Source: Agaricus subrufescens
Taxonomy: Eukaryota > Basidiomycota > Agaricomycetes > Agaricales > Agaricaceae
Direction: 5' to 3'
Length of the DNA: 64,000 nt
NCBI GenBank assembly: GCA_029945375.1
Contig: CM057061.1
Location: 806,001 to 870,000 of the forward strand
Part shown: positions 1 through 11,579 of the stretch, piece by piece
Layout of the letters: each line of letters begins with the position of its first letter
Position numbering within the stretch: position 1 is the first letter of the stretch
Made by a program: the position numbers and the translations under genes
The notes under the pieces: generated by a model
Seen by the model: the letters and a program-made list of their open reading frames with translations, nothing else
What the model was told of the DNA's origin: nothing
Database searches by the model: none

Positions 1-1208
1 AAAGGTGCGGGAATAGCACTTATGATGATAATTGTGATTTTTACCCCGGCTTCTAGGTCATTGGATTCAAGACTGTCCAACAAACAACGACCGTGAATTT
101 GACAACCGTCCTCGCATCAAACGAACAACAGGTATTCCACGTAGTATGTTGAAAGCAGTAGAAAACCCCACTGGCGATATCGGCCAAGGGGTCATGGTCA
201 CTCCTGAAGGTGGTTATGTCGTAGCGCAACCCGATCTGTGCGTATTCGCTGCCCAAATCAGACATCGTTTTATTGACTTGTTTCGTCAAGTGCCTCTTGG
301 CAAAAACAGGTATCATTCCGCGCAAAAGGTCTAACCGTAGCAGAAGTACGCGAAAAAGCACCTACAGATTCGTCCCTCGCTTGCCCCATTGACAATAAAC
401 TCTTTCGTGATGCCGTCAAAACCCCGTGTTGCGGGACAAATTATTGTGAAGAATGCATACAGACACATTTACTCGAACGGGACTTTGTTTGTCCCAACTG
501 TTCGAAGAAAGTGCCATCACTGGATAAATTAATAGTGGACAAACCGATGCGTAACAAAGTTACTGATTATATCGAGAAAGCTATCGAAGAAAGTAAGAGA
601 GAAGGCGCTGAAGAGGGCTTAAGCACCAGGGAAGGGGAATTACTGAGTACAAATCAAGTAAGTGCTTCTTGCTCTATAATACATCTTTTGACACATTCCT
701 TCGCTAGGCTACTGGGACCCCCGATAACATATTGGATCAAGACAACCTTTATTCTGATACCCAACCTGACCCAACCCTTGCCGAAATGACTCAACTAGTC
801 GACAGCATCCCGCAACTTCAAGCTCAAATCTCCCAACTCTCTTCCATGCTCCAAAACCCCTCCCTTCCAAATCAAGTACGAATGCAAACAGAAATGCAGT
901 ATCAACAACTCCAGTTCCAACTCAACAATGCTCAAACTTTTGCTGCGTTAGCCGCTGCTACATCGATGCAACAACAGGCGGCCGCAGCGAACTTTGTGGG
1001 CATGAGTGGGACGATGAATGGAATGGGTATGACGGGTAATGTTGGAGGAAGTTCAGGGACTACATTTCCAAATCAGCAAGTACAACCTGGACCAGAGTCT
1101 GCTTATCAGCGACTAGCAGTGAATAATAGGAGGAAGAATTTAAAAAGGGAAAGACCATCGGATTTCCTTGAGGTAGGTGGGGAAGACAAGCGGCGCCATT
1201 GGGAATGA
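1..1208 (+). CDS. mpe1: Mpe1/RBBP6-type cleavage and polyadenylation factor subunit (5' end missing)
   Basis: The visible protein starts in the middle of a zinc knuckle (GHWIQDCPTN), runs through the family signature GIPRSMLKAVE and then a C4-type RING/U-box-like zinc module (CPID, CCGTNYCEEC, CPNC), and ends in a Gln/Met-rich low-complexity tail. This order, with an N-terminal DWNN domain lost beyond the left edge, is that of Mpe1/RBBP6, the subunit of the nuclear 3'-end processing machine that helps recognise and cleave pre-mRNA. Exons inferred are 1-4, 57-241, 310-657 and 708-1208. The splice at 4/57 rebuilds the Lys-Gly-His of the knuckle, and the splice at 657/708 joins two open frames. 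The 241/310 junction is the least certain; it was chosen to keep the frame into the AKGLTVAEVREKAP segment before the RING. Stop codon at 1206-1208. Confidence 0.88.
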
Positions 1209-1534
1209 AATTGCTTTTACCAGTAGGGATATAGATAGTTTTTTGTAGGATGAGAAATTATGCAGTTTCAAATAATATTCGGACATGTTGTCATTAGCTT
1301 CCGGACGAGTTACAACCAAAATTGACAAACTCCAAGACATTTTTAAGAGAAATCCTGGGTAAATACTCGAACTACGGCCCGGTCGTGCACGGGCGCCACT
1401 CAAGAACTCAGTACATGGGTCTGACCTGGTGCCTTCTCCGTTCTTCTAAGCAATGTTTGCTGATAGTTTTCCCATGTGGAGATCAGCTAAAGATAGATAT
1501 CCAGTCAGTCGATGACGAGTTATCACCCTGAGAG
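1209..1534. other. Intergenic region between convergent genes
   Basis: Holds the 3' flanks of the Mpe1-type gene and of the Vps5-like gene, which face each other. AT-rich, with no coding signal that I can support. Confidence 0.6.
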
Positions 1535-3614
1535 CTAAAATACCTCTTTCTGCCGAGTGATCATTCCCTCCAAGAATGCATGTAACGCATCCTTGAAATC
1601 ATCAATCCTCTCCTTCTCAAAGCGGGCTGTTTCCTGTTTAACCAGTTTAGATACTTGTTCAAATTCAAGTCTGCTTTCTGATGCCCGTCGCTCGGCCTGT
1701 ACCTAGTGTCAACCAAATACATTCCCAAAGATGATAGTGTCGGCAGCGCACCTCAGCGACTTGCTGCAAAGAATAGCTTAGCCTATCCGTCTGGCCTTGG
1801 TTTTGAGCTTTATTCTTCTCGTGTGACTTCCTTAACCTCAATAGTTCGCTCTCGGAATGTTTCCACTGGTGATATGTCCTTATTCTCGAACTAAATGCCA
1901 GCTGACGAGATGTCAATCATTCCCAGAAAAACAGAAAATCGGGAAGAGACCCACGCGGACAGAGTTGATCAGTCGAGAATACTCATCTGCCGTTGCCATA
2001 ATCGTCACCATATCATGATCTGACTGAGCCATCTGTAATTCTTGTGCCTTCCGTTCCACATCGGCAAGGCCAGAGAGGGACTGAGAAAGCTGTGCACCGA
2101 CATCGGACGAAGCAAGATCGCTTATAGTCTGAGCGAACTCCCCATTGACGATTGCCAATTCTGAAAGTTCATCAGGGTGAGTATTCGGTGCTTGATGACG
2201 AGTGTCGAGCTGACCTTGACGTTGTTTCGCTACAATTTCAATCGCTTTGACAAGACTCTTGAGTTGCGACTCAAGGCTGTCTAGGTAGACCTTTTGTCTA
2301 TCAAACCACTGGTGCGAGGACATGAGACTTGGTCTTATTCAGCATAATCCTTCACCTACCTCGTCAGTCTCGTGAAACCGTGGTCCAGTAAGTGATGAAA
2401 TGCTGGCAATGAGACCGCCCCTATCATGTCCTAGATCTGCCTTCCTATGCTTCATCTACCAGCGTATCATGAGTTTCATCGGATGAGACACGATCGAAGT
2501 TTATACGCACATCCAGAGCAAATGTGTCGCTCTCCAAAAAGAATTTCAAATCCTCATCCTTATTCAACACAGGATGGCTCGCAATTTTCTGAATGCATTT
2601 CTCCAATCCTAACCTGCGCTGGCGCACAAATGTATCATCAAACCTTCCAAGTATGTTTTTCTCCGGCACAGGGGGGACAACCACGCCGGGATTGTTGAAT
2701 TGAAGGGTTTCGTAAAGCCATAGGAAGTCAGAATAACGACGAAGAACCGAGAAAGAGGATTTTTGGTACATAGGTGACGTTGTCTATGGGGAGAGCTTTA
2801 GCGCGAACGATTAAGGTATATGTTATAGTGCGTACGCGGGTATGTACGGTATACATCGTAAACGAGCGAATCGGGTCGCCGACCTTCTGAGGATCGTCCA
2901 CAGAAACGGAAAACACAGGTGGAATATCATTTCCGCTGCCCGTCCCGGCGCCCAACATTTTCTGTATGTACATGATGAATCATTCCACTGGTATAACGGC
3001 GATGAACATACCGCTCTGCTAGCGTCTTCACTCTGAATCTTACTTAATGTTTGGCTGATTGGTTTGTCATCGTCACTGTCGTCATCGTCTTGATTCTCTA
3101 ATGACCCGGCGTTTTGTTCGTGTCGTTCGCGATCATGATCATAGGCAGACTCTGAGTGTGGTGTTGTCAGATCTGTAGTGGCAGTTGCAAACGGTTCGGG
3201 TTCCGTAGGGCGTATAGTCGCAATCTCATTGAAACTGGAGGGTGGCGACTCTCGACTTTCTCTGAACCCGACGGGAAGGGTTTCGGGACGAGATTCACTG
3301 TCGTCATCATTTGCATGTGCAGCCGACTCCAAAGGATCGTTTAGAACGGGTTCTGGTTTTTTTTCCACCTCTGGGGAACGAGGTGCGGAAGGTGGTTTAT
3401 CCTCAGATTCGATGCTCAAGTGTTCCTGGGGAGACTCGAATGAAGTGGAGAAAACATCAACCGCAGGCAACGAGCTATAGACGTCATTCTGATTACTTGA
3501 ATACTGAGATGCCCAAGGATCCGGTGAAGAAGACCTGTCGCCGCCAAAAGGGTTTGCAAAAGGATTATCTTCGAAACCGCGTTGTGAAGGGAGGAGATCG
3601 TCAAAGCTGTCCAT
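1535..3614 (-). CDS. vps5: Sorting nexin Vps5/SNX1, retromer membrane-binding subunit
   Basis: The protein has an acidic, Pro/Ser-rich N-terminus of about 200 residues starting MDSFDDLLPSQRG, then a PX domain (SVLRRYSDFLWLYETL and VPPVPEKNILGRF are the phosphoinositide-binding core) and a C-terminal BAR domain of long helices (RGGLIASISSLTGPRF, EWFDRQKVYLDSLESQLK) ending QKEVF. PX-BAR sorting nexins of this type coat endosomal tubules with the Vps26/29/35 trimer and recycle cargo to the Golgi. Several short introns interrupt it. Clear ones are 2962-3011 before the PX domain, one after VHTR inside PX, one linking PX to BAR, and one ending just before WFDRQK. The start ATG at 3614 is the first in frame. 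The same window carries a VPS9 Rab5 exchange factor, another endosome protein, but 12 kb away. Confidence 0.9.
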
Positions 3615-4044
3615 GGGCTAAGACAGGTACTGTATCCGTAATGAGAAAATATTTCTCAGGAATACGAGAAACAATGCCAAATACATCGGCAGGCCTCTCC
3701 GAACAGTCGGACGAAGCAGCTTGAACTCAAGGTCAACGCTCGCTATCCCCGACGCATACGGTAGCGATTTCACTTACCAAACAGACTTGATATCAATATC
3801 CGACATATGCGGTAGCGAAGTCCAAAATCTCTATCATATCATCGAGGTGCTCAGAATTGATGTGAGAACTTTGCGACGAGCCAAGAATCGAAAAAAAAAT
3901 GCCTCCCGAGATGTTGGTAACCGACCATTTTTGACGACGAAATCTTGTGAATCTGCGTGAGATTTCAATCAGCGATTCCCGAAGTATGGCATTGTCAAGA
4001 TTGATTGTCCACTGTTGTACTTTTGACAACTTACTGCGTTCCAT
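3615..4044 (-). other. Upstream flank of vps5 with a possible small gene
   Basis: An 83-residue open frame on the minus strand (4044 to 3793, MERSKLSKVQQW... to ...FATAYVGY) is followed by a good splice donor (GTAAGTG near 3778) and a further open, hydrophobic stretch that stops just upstream of the vps5 ATG. I could not join the pieces into one convincing frame and do not recognise the protein. It may be a small multi-exon gene or the leader of vps5. Confidence 0.2.
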
Positions 4045-5536
4045 TAGAAGGAGGCGTTACAGCAATAAAGCCCTAAATAGAACGTCTAGTACAGCGGTGG
4101 AAGATGGCGACAATGAGGTCAATTATTTGATTGGAATATGAAGCTTCTTTACTATGATGCTATGATATGATGCTCTTCGAATCAACCACGCATCTTGATG
4201 AGTAGTGAGTCTGATGAGTGTTTGCCTTGGCAACTGGACAGGCAGGATGCCGATAGCTTGAAACAAAGAAAAGAGCACCAATAATGGGAGGAAATGAGAC
4301 AAGACAAAGTGGAATGAATGAAGATAAATTAAAGAAGTAAAGAACGGAGCTGAAATCAAAAAATAAAAACAGAACGAACGAAATGGGGCACAGTAAAATG
4401 AAAAGGTCGTAAGCGGTGAAAGAAAGTGTTAACGTTCCACATGGAGAAAGATGAAGATACTCTCTGCAAAAAGGAAGAATAATAACATTTTTGAATGGAT
4501 AAGCCTCAAGATCATGCCATGCGATAAATTCTAAATTAATCTACCCCGAAATGGGAGTATAAGTGGGTGCTTCTTCAAAAATTCGGATTCTTCTCCGTCA
4601 AGAATGATGGGATGGTACTGGAACGACTAAAATGGTTACTTTTGCAGGAAGATCATGGGAGCTTCCCCTTCGGAGTCCCTACAACGGCTTGTAATCACCG
4701 ATTTTCGGCATTCTACGGGATACATGAGCTTCTAATCTTCGTACGTGATTCATATACCTACGGCCTGAAAGAATTTCACAGGTTGTGGATGTTCTGTGAG
4801 AATCGTTGAGTTGGTGTTCCGTCCCAGCCCCGGCCTGAGTCCTCAAATTATACATCAAGGCACCGGATGCTTTTTGCCATGTCCGTTTTTGCCCCTCAAA
4901 CATCGCTCAACTTATTTCTAACCCAGTACGTACTTATCTAACGATCACCGTATGGGTCTGCGCAAAATTCTTTGCCGAGCGACGTGGAGTGGGAATAAAG
5001 AGAATGTACGAACAGGATCCTCTACGTAGTGGACCCATATACCCAGTGTCGTCCAAGTTCACACACCCCATGGGGTGGGTGCTTCCTTGGTACTTCCCGA
5101 GATGGTCATTCTGGAGAGGAAGACTACGAACCTCCGTTCTCGGGAAAGGAGTCGCATTCAGGAGTGGAAAGGGATTGCCGAGGGCCAAGATGTCATACAA
5201 CTGTCAGTTGCCTCAAAATGACGGTCACGAGAAGTTGGTTGGTGGCGCCTGTGTGGTAATTATGTGCCTTTTCTATATTTGCTATACGCAACCCATGATA
5301 CATCTTGATTCTGCGGAGGTTTGTGTTCCCAACTCATTGAATACTCTAAAGAAGCTTTGTTCCCCGGCTATCCCCACTTATTCTCCCGGAGTTCCGGAGA
5401 TATTGTCACCATACGGTTGCCTTCTGTATCAGACAACTGGTCAATGCCTAATTCACACATTAAGCTGAAGGGGTATATGTAGCTTGCGCCGCCCAAATCG
5501 TGAATTCGGCCCCTCTTTCATTTCCCCCAAGTCAGC
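4045..5536. other. Gene-poor region upstream of the MFS transporter gene
   Basis: The left part (about 4250-4500) is purine-rich and A-rich on the plus strand. Open frames here, such as a 159-codon frame at 4989-5468, lack similarity to anything I know, show no splice-bounded structure and overlap frames on the other strand. The right end serves as the promoter of the transporter gene. Confidence 0.5.
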
Positions 5537-8060
5537 ATGTCCGTCGAAAAGGCCGAATCACCCACCCGCTCATCCCAGGACAAGGACAAAGAAGTCTTCT
5601 CCGAGCATGGTGACGACGTTCACAAAGTGCCCTTGTACAATCCCCATGTGGATGTTAGTGGGGTGAACGAGCGCAAGCTATTGAGAAAGATCGACTGGAT
5701 GTTGATTCCATGGTTGTCATTACTGTACTTATCAAGTTTCTTGGATCGAACAGCTATTGGCAAGTAAGTGTAATATCTTCACCCAGTGCATCTAGTCCTC
5801 TGACCATGCCAACAGTGCTAGGGTAGGATGACTCATATCTCGCTGCGATAGCCAGCTCATCATGCTCGTATTAGTTATACCACATGCAGAAGGACCTAAA
5901 CATGGACGACACACAATATCTTCTATCGCTGACGGTATGACAGAGCTGAATTAACATTCCTGCCAACTAATGAACTGCCGTAGATATTCTTCTTCAGTTA
6001 TGCCGTATTCGAGGTCCCTTCAAATGTGTTTTTGAAGCGGCTTCGACCGTCATTATGGCTCTCCATTTTGATGTTGCTGTGGGGAATCGTAATGGTCAGT
6101 TTCGGCCGAACAAAATACCACATGTGCTGATAATGCCGTTTAGATGTCACAAGGTCTCGTGCACAACTATGCCGGTCTTTTAGGTTGGTATATCGAATTT
6201 TCTTAGGGCTTTGTACTGACCAGAGGTGCCTTACAGGTACAAGATGGACGCTTGGAGTATTCGAGGCGGGCCTTTTCCCCGGTGTCAATTACTATCTCTC
6301 CTGGTGGGTCGCATTCAGGTTCGCATATCCGTGGCTGTACTTACGAGATTGTCGTTCCAAGTTGGTATAAGCGTTCTGAATTTGGTATCCGGGCGGCGAT
6401 TTTCTTTTCCGCAGCTACAGTTTCCGGCGCCTTTGGTGGTCTATTGGCGGTATGACTTGCATTTTTTTTTGGCACATTATTGGTCTTGATGCCTCCCTAG
6501 GCTGCTATCTCAAACATGGACGGGATCGGTGGCAAGCCTGCCTGGGCTTGGATTTTTAGTCAGTAGACTGAAAGCGGGCCGTTTTCCGATTACTGACTTT
6601 GATCTACCAGTCATTGAGGGACTTGCCACACTTGTGATTGGTGTAATGTCCTTCTTCATCTTACAGGACTTCCCGGACACCGCCAAGTTCTTGACGGAGG
6701 CCGAACGAACGGTCGTCATCAGACGTCTCCAAACGGACGATCAATTCAGTGCTGGAGGAGAAGCTTTACGCTGGAAGTACATCTTCCAGAGTTTATTGGA
6801 TTGGAAGACTTGGGTTGGCAGTGGGTGTTTACTAGGTATTTCACACGTCCGAAGGCTGAATATCTTTTTCGACTGTAGTGATGGCTTATACAGGCTGTGA
6901 TGCCGCTTTGTATGCTTTTGCACTCTTCTTACCTAGCATCATCAACAAAGTGAGTTTTTATTCACTTCTACCGATCGTACAATCCTGACTCATGCAAATC
7001 AGCTTGGTGAGATTCATTGACGTGGGTAAGATGAGAACTGTAAAGTTGAACTGTTTGGATAGGTTTCGAAGCGACTCCCGCCAATCTCCTCACCGTTCCG
7101 GTTTATGTCTTTGCTTGCATTATCACCTGCACTATCGGATACCTTGCCGATAAATACGGACACAGAGCGTATTTCAACTTGGCTTTCTTCTGTCTAGGTA
7201 AGTTCCCGCGGGTACAATGCTGGATGACGATACTCAGAAAAAATGCAGGTGCCGCTGGATATATTATTCTGATCGCCTCTCGCAATGCCGCGCTCTCGTA
7301 CTTTGCTGTCTATATGGCTGCTTGGTAAGTGGGTCCTATCATTCCCGAAGAATGCTAATATTAAACAACTGTTTCAGTGGCATCTATCCTGTCATCCGTA
7401 AGTCTTTTGCTTATTTTGTCTCGATTGATTCTGAAGACGTATACCTCGTAATTAGCGAACACGATGTGAGTTTATAATCGTTCGCCTTGGCACAGCCATC
7501 TCAGTTCCTGTTCTTCTAGTGCCTGGGTGTCAAACAATGTCGAAGGTACTTATAAGCGTAGTGTGACACTAGCGATGGTTATCAGTTTGTGCGTCGTTTC
7601 ATATCTTCTCAGGTGTATGCCTAAATATGATTGCACAGTGGCAATATCAATGGTGCTGTCAGCTCCAATGTCGTATGTGTCTTTCACGAACTTCTAGGAT
7701 CAATATGATACGAACGTAATTTTTTTTAGTATCGTGCAAAAGATGCGCCGTGGTATCCCCTTGGACATGGTGAGTCTCCGTCTCAATTGGGTGTCTCCAT
7801 TATGCTCATGTTGTGTCTCCTTCCCTCTTTCAGGCCTTGTCTTGATGTACATTGGGCTGGGAATCATTTCTAACCTTATTATGTTCTTCTTCCTTCGACG
7901 CGAGAACGCCGCCCGCGAAAGAGGCGAAAGAGATGAAGTTATTGGGGACGAAACCGCTTACGATGAGGACAGAGCTAAGAAGAACGGAAAATATGCATCC
8001 GTATCGGACGCTAAGAGAGAGAAGGGAGATGATTGGAGTGGCTACAGATACACACTCTGA
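5537..8060 (+). CDS. MFS permease, anion:cation symporter family (allantoate/nicotinate/pantothenate type)
   Basis: Starts MSVEKAESPTRS, with a hydrophilic N-terminus followed by the family signature KIDWMLIPWLSLLYLSSFLDR. The predicted membrane segments of a 12-helix major facilitator are spread over about a dozen exons, among them FFFSYAVFEVPSNVFLKRLRP (helix 2-3 region) and TRWTLGVFEAGLFPGVNYYLS (helix 4), with ILQDFPDTAKFLTEAER in the central loop. This is the Dal5/Tna1/Fen2 family that imports carboxylated substrates at the plasma membrane; the exact substrate cannot be read from sequence. Exon 1 is 5537-5763, and exon 2 appears to be a 7-nt microexon (5816-5822) giving the Asn-Ala-Arg that bridges to LYHMQKDLNMDDTQY (exon 3, 5875-5934). 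The C-terminal tail is acidic/basic and cytosolic (RRENAARERGERDE), with the stop at 8058-8060. Confidence 0.9.
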
Positions 8061-9779
8061 GTGTGTTGGTTGCCCCATTTTATTGAATGTGAACATGAAA
8101 TCATGATTTCGGCTTTATACACTTTTATTATATGTTATGATCCGGTCGTTCGGTGCTTTGTAGAGCTTGATGCCGCTGGGAATTCTCGGACTGAGGTCTG
8201 AGAACTGGTTCGAATGATAACAAGAGCATGATATGTATAATCAGTCGGATAATCGGCTCCAAAGTCTGAGCGCCTCGAGCATGGCGGAGGAGCTTGGAGA
8301 GCCTTTAGGCTATTGGCTCGTGTGAGCACGCAATAGGTATTAATGTCCGCAGAACATTCGAGTTATAGTAAGGCTTGACAATAATGCCGATAACAAGGAA
8401 GCTGTGCAAGAGCTTCCTGTCAAAGCCACATTTGGCTCAAATGCTACACGCTAGATAATCAATTACACTTTAGCGAGAGTGGACGGTATATCACGGTCAC
8501 CGAGGGAGGCGTATAGCATTTAGGAGCCTGACGTAGTTTGTGTTGTTCTGAGTTGAATGATGTCAGTAAAACATGTTACAATCGTTATCGCTTGAGAGGG
8601 CCAGGCTCCTATCCCCCGTAAGTGGTTTAACGGGCTATCTGACAGTATTCTTTCAAACAGCCGATACGCTAGGTATCACCGCAGTACCCAGGAAATAATC
8701 TTTCACTAGGCAAAATACGAGTACACAGATCAACCCGGACCTGTGAAGAGGATATAACCGGGGAACTACGGTTTCCGCTCACCGCCTTGTTTTTGTTTCC
8801 TACGGAGGGCGCGGGACGGTCGGATTGACTGGTGTGGATAGCACTGCTTCTCGCGTGTCTTGACATCATTCATGGAATCCAAGAACAAATGTCAACCTGT
8901 TGAGTTCAAGATACGCCTGTGCGCATCAGTCGGTTCGTTCGTTTGTCAGCAAAGCTCGCAGACACTTTTGACCATGAATGATTTTGTATGTAAATTGAGG
9001 TTTCAGGAAGCCGAAAAAAGTCGAAAATGAACAAGCCAAGAGTGCATGGCTCAGGATTTGGTCATGGGGGCGCAGGAACACAATAGATATATCCGGTCTA
9101 GGTGCCTCATAAATTTTGCTAGGGAGAATAGGGTAGGTGTATATTTAGCAACACTAAAGTAACTCCAGAACCACTGTCCGTCCGCCGTCCGCGAGAAACG
9201 GTTCCAGATGTTTCAGAGGAGACGTTGAGAGGCATCCATTATCGGGGTCAAGATATGAATTGATCGGCCAGCATATGACGCGATGAATGAGCCCAAGTTT
9301 ATTATGAATATATCCCCCGTGTTTGGTCTTGTGGGTAAAATTCAGGCGTAGACTCGAGGCCAACAGGTGCCCCAGTTGAAATTAGTTTAGCGGTTCTTTG
9401 AAGCGAATCAGAGCCAAGTTTACGTCTCGTTAGCGACCGCATTGGGCCGGAAATTTGAAAATGCGCAGGCCTAGGAAGAAGGCAGCAATTCCCCATAGTC
9501 AGGTTTGATGGCTGGTTGTCTCCAGCGTGTTTGTTTACGCCAATACGAACGGGGTTCTCACGAGGAACGATAAAAAGTAGGACGAGGCAAAAGTCGAACC
9601 AGTTCGAGGCGGTGAACCAAGATGGAAAACGTGATCGGGAGAGGATCTAGCGTATCCCCAAATCGTACCACAAATATTTTGGCCTTTCTTGCTGCATATA
9701 TATTTCACCACAGCAACACACCCTGATTCATATTCCCCTGCCCACCACCCCCACCACATATCCCTCCCAGCCACTCACC
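8061..9779. other. Intergenic region and HMG-CoA synthase promoter
   Basis: No supported gene over 1.7 kb. A TATA-like ATATATATTT lies near 9695-9704, about 80 bp before the HMG-CoA synthase ATG, followed by a C-rich pyrimidine tract (about 9735-9775) typical of strongly expressed fungal genes. No rRNA, tRNA or transposon features were recognised. Confidence 0.5.
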
Positions 9780-11400
9780 ATGACTATCCCCATGACCATC
9801 CCCGCCGCCAACTCTGTCACCGAAGAAATGCCCCGCCCTAAGGATGTTGGTGTCCTCGGCATTGACGTCTACTTTCCCCGTCGCGTGAGCTCCTACCTTC
9901 TTTTGCTTCGAGGCCTGTAATGCTTACCGGTACTGTTCTAGTGTGTCTCCGAGTCTGACCTTGAGGACTTTGATGGTGTCTCAAAGGGCAAGTACACTAT
10001 TGGCCTTGGGCAGGAATACATGGCCTGGCCCGACGACCGCGAAGATATCAATTCTTTCGCTTTGAATGGTTCGACTCTCCCTCTTACATGCAAACTTCAT
10101 GCTTAGATTCACTCTAGCCGTTGCCGGTCTTCTCGAAAAGTACAACGTTGACCCCAAGTCCATTGGTCGTATTGACGTTGGCACTGAGACCATCATTGAC
10201 AAGTCAAAATCCGTTAAAACCACTCTCATGGAGCTCTTTGCCGAGTCCGGTAACACAGACATTGAGGGTATTGACTCAAAGAATGCTTGTTATGGATCTA
10301 CTGCGGCACTCTTCAATGCCATCAACTGGGTGGAGTCTAGCTCCTGGGACGGACGCAACGCAATTGTCGTTGCTGGCGATATTGCCGTCTATGCCGAAGG
10401 CCCTGCTCGCCCAGCTGGTGGTGCTGGTGCCTGTGCTATTCTCATTGGCCCCAATGCCCCTGTAGTATTTGAACGTGAGTCCTTCGTTTTTATCTGCTGC
10501 TACTGTTTCTGACTCGATGTACAGCCATTCACGGCAACTACATGGCCAACACATACGACTTCTACAAGCCTCAACTCTCCTCCGAATACCCCGAAGTTGA
10601 TGGCCCTGTTTCCGTCGTCACCTACATTGCCGCCTTAGACGCAGCTTACTCTGCTTTCAAGGATAAATACGCCAGGTCCGCTAAGCGTATGGGCGCAAAG
10701 GTCGACTTCTCTCTTGAAGAGGTTGACTATGCTATCTTCCACTCTCCCTACGGCAAGCAAGCTGTCAAGGGTCATGCCCGAATGCTCTTCAATGATTTCA
10801 TCACTACTCCAACCGCACCCCGTTTCTCCAATGTCGCCAATCCTGATGCATTCCTCAAAGCCTCCCATGCCGAATCTCTTACAGACAAGAACGTAGAAAA
10901 AACATTCATTGCTGCCGGCAAGAGCTGCTTTGCACAGAAAGTTGACCCTGCTATGGCCTGCTCGCGTCGTCTGGGGAACATGTACACTGCGTCTCTCTAT
11001 GGATGTCTTGCATCCCTCCTTTCGAATGTTGAACCCGCTACGCTGAAAGGCAAGCGATTCAGCCTCTTTGCTTTCGGCAGTGGTTGCGCGGCCAGCTTCT
11101 TCACCGCTCGTGTGAAGGGTGACACGACGGAGATTCGCGAGAAACTTGATCTTAAGAACCGTCTGGCTCAAATGACCGTTGCATCACCCGAGGAATTTGT
11201 TGATGCCCTTCGCGTGAGTTCAAAAATCTTGTCGCTGTATACTTTTGACTAATCATTTGTTATAGCTCCGTGAAAAGAACCACAATTCCGTGGACTACGT
11301 TCCTGAAGGGTCCGTTGATAACATCTGGCCTGGAGCTTACTACCTCGCGAGTGTGGATAAGAAGTACAGGAGAAAATACGTTCGCGCACCTCTTGCTTAA
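9780..11400 (+). CDS. ERG13: Hydroxymethylglutaryl-CoA synthase
   Basis: Condenses acetyl-CoA with acetoacetyl-CoA to HMG-CoA in the cytosolic mevalonate pathway feeding ergosterol and other isoprenoids. The sequence shows [12 protein letters not shown] at the N-terminus, [13 protein letters not shown], and the catalytic-cysteine segment [15 protein letters not shown], where the Cys of NACYG forms the acetyl-enzyme. [19 protein letters not shown] sequence ([14 protein letters not shown]) lies in the second thiolase-fold half, and the end is [19 protein letters not shown]. Exons are 9780-9884, 9942-10068, 10118-10474, 10525-11213 and 11266-11400. They sum to 1413 nt, giving 470 residues, the usual length for fungal HMGS. 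All junctions are GT...AG and restore conserved sequence. The ATG at 9780 is the first in frame and is preceded by CACC. Codon use is C-rich at third positions, as in highly expressed genes. Confidence 0.97.
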
Positions 11401-11579
11401 GTGGAGTGCTCCAGCGAGATCACGGATGCTGCATAGATTTACCTTTTCGTTCAAAAGCTAAAAAGTTTCTATTTAGAACACGGTGTAATGCCATTTGTTG
11501 AGGATTGTAATGTAATGTAATGTTTAATGTTTAGCTCAAATTTATACCCGGAATTTGATGATGCAACCTCCCTTTCACC

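Noticed and set aside
4989..5468. 159-codon plus-strand frame
   Set aside because: No recognisable domain, overlaps other frames, composition like random translation; nothing supports a gene.
10635..11171. 178-codon frame antisense to HMG-CoA synthase
   Set aside because: It mirrors the strongly codon-biased sense exon, which by itself removes stops from the other strand.
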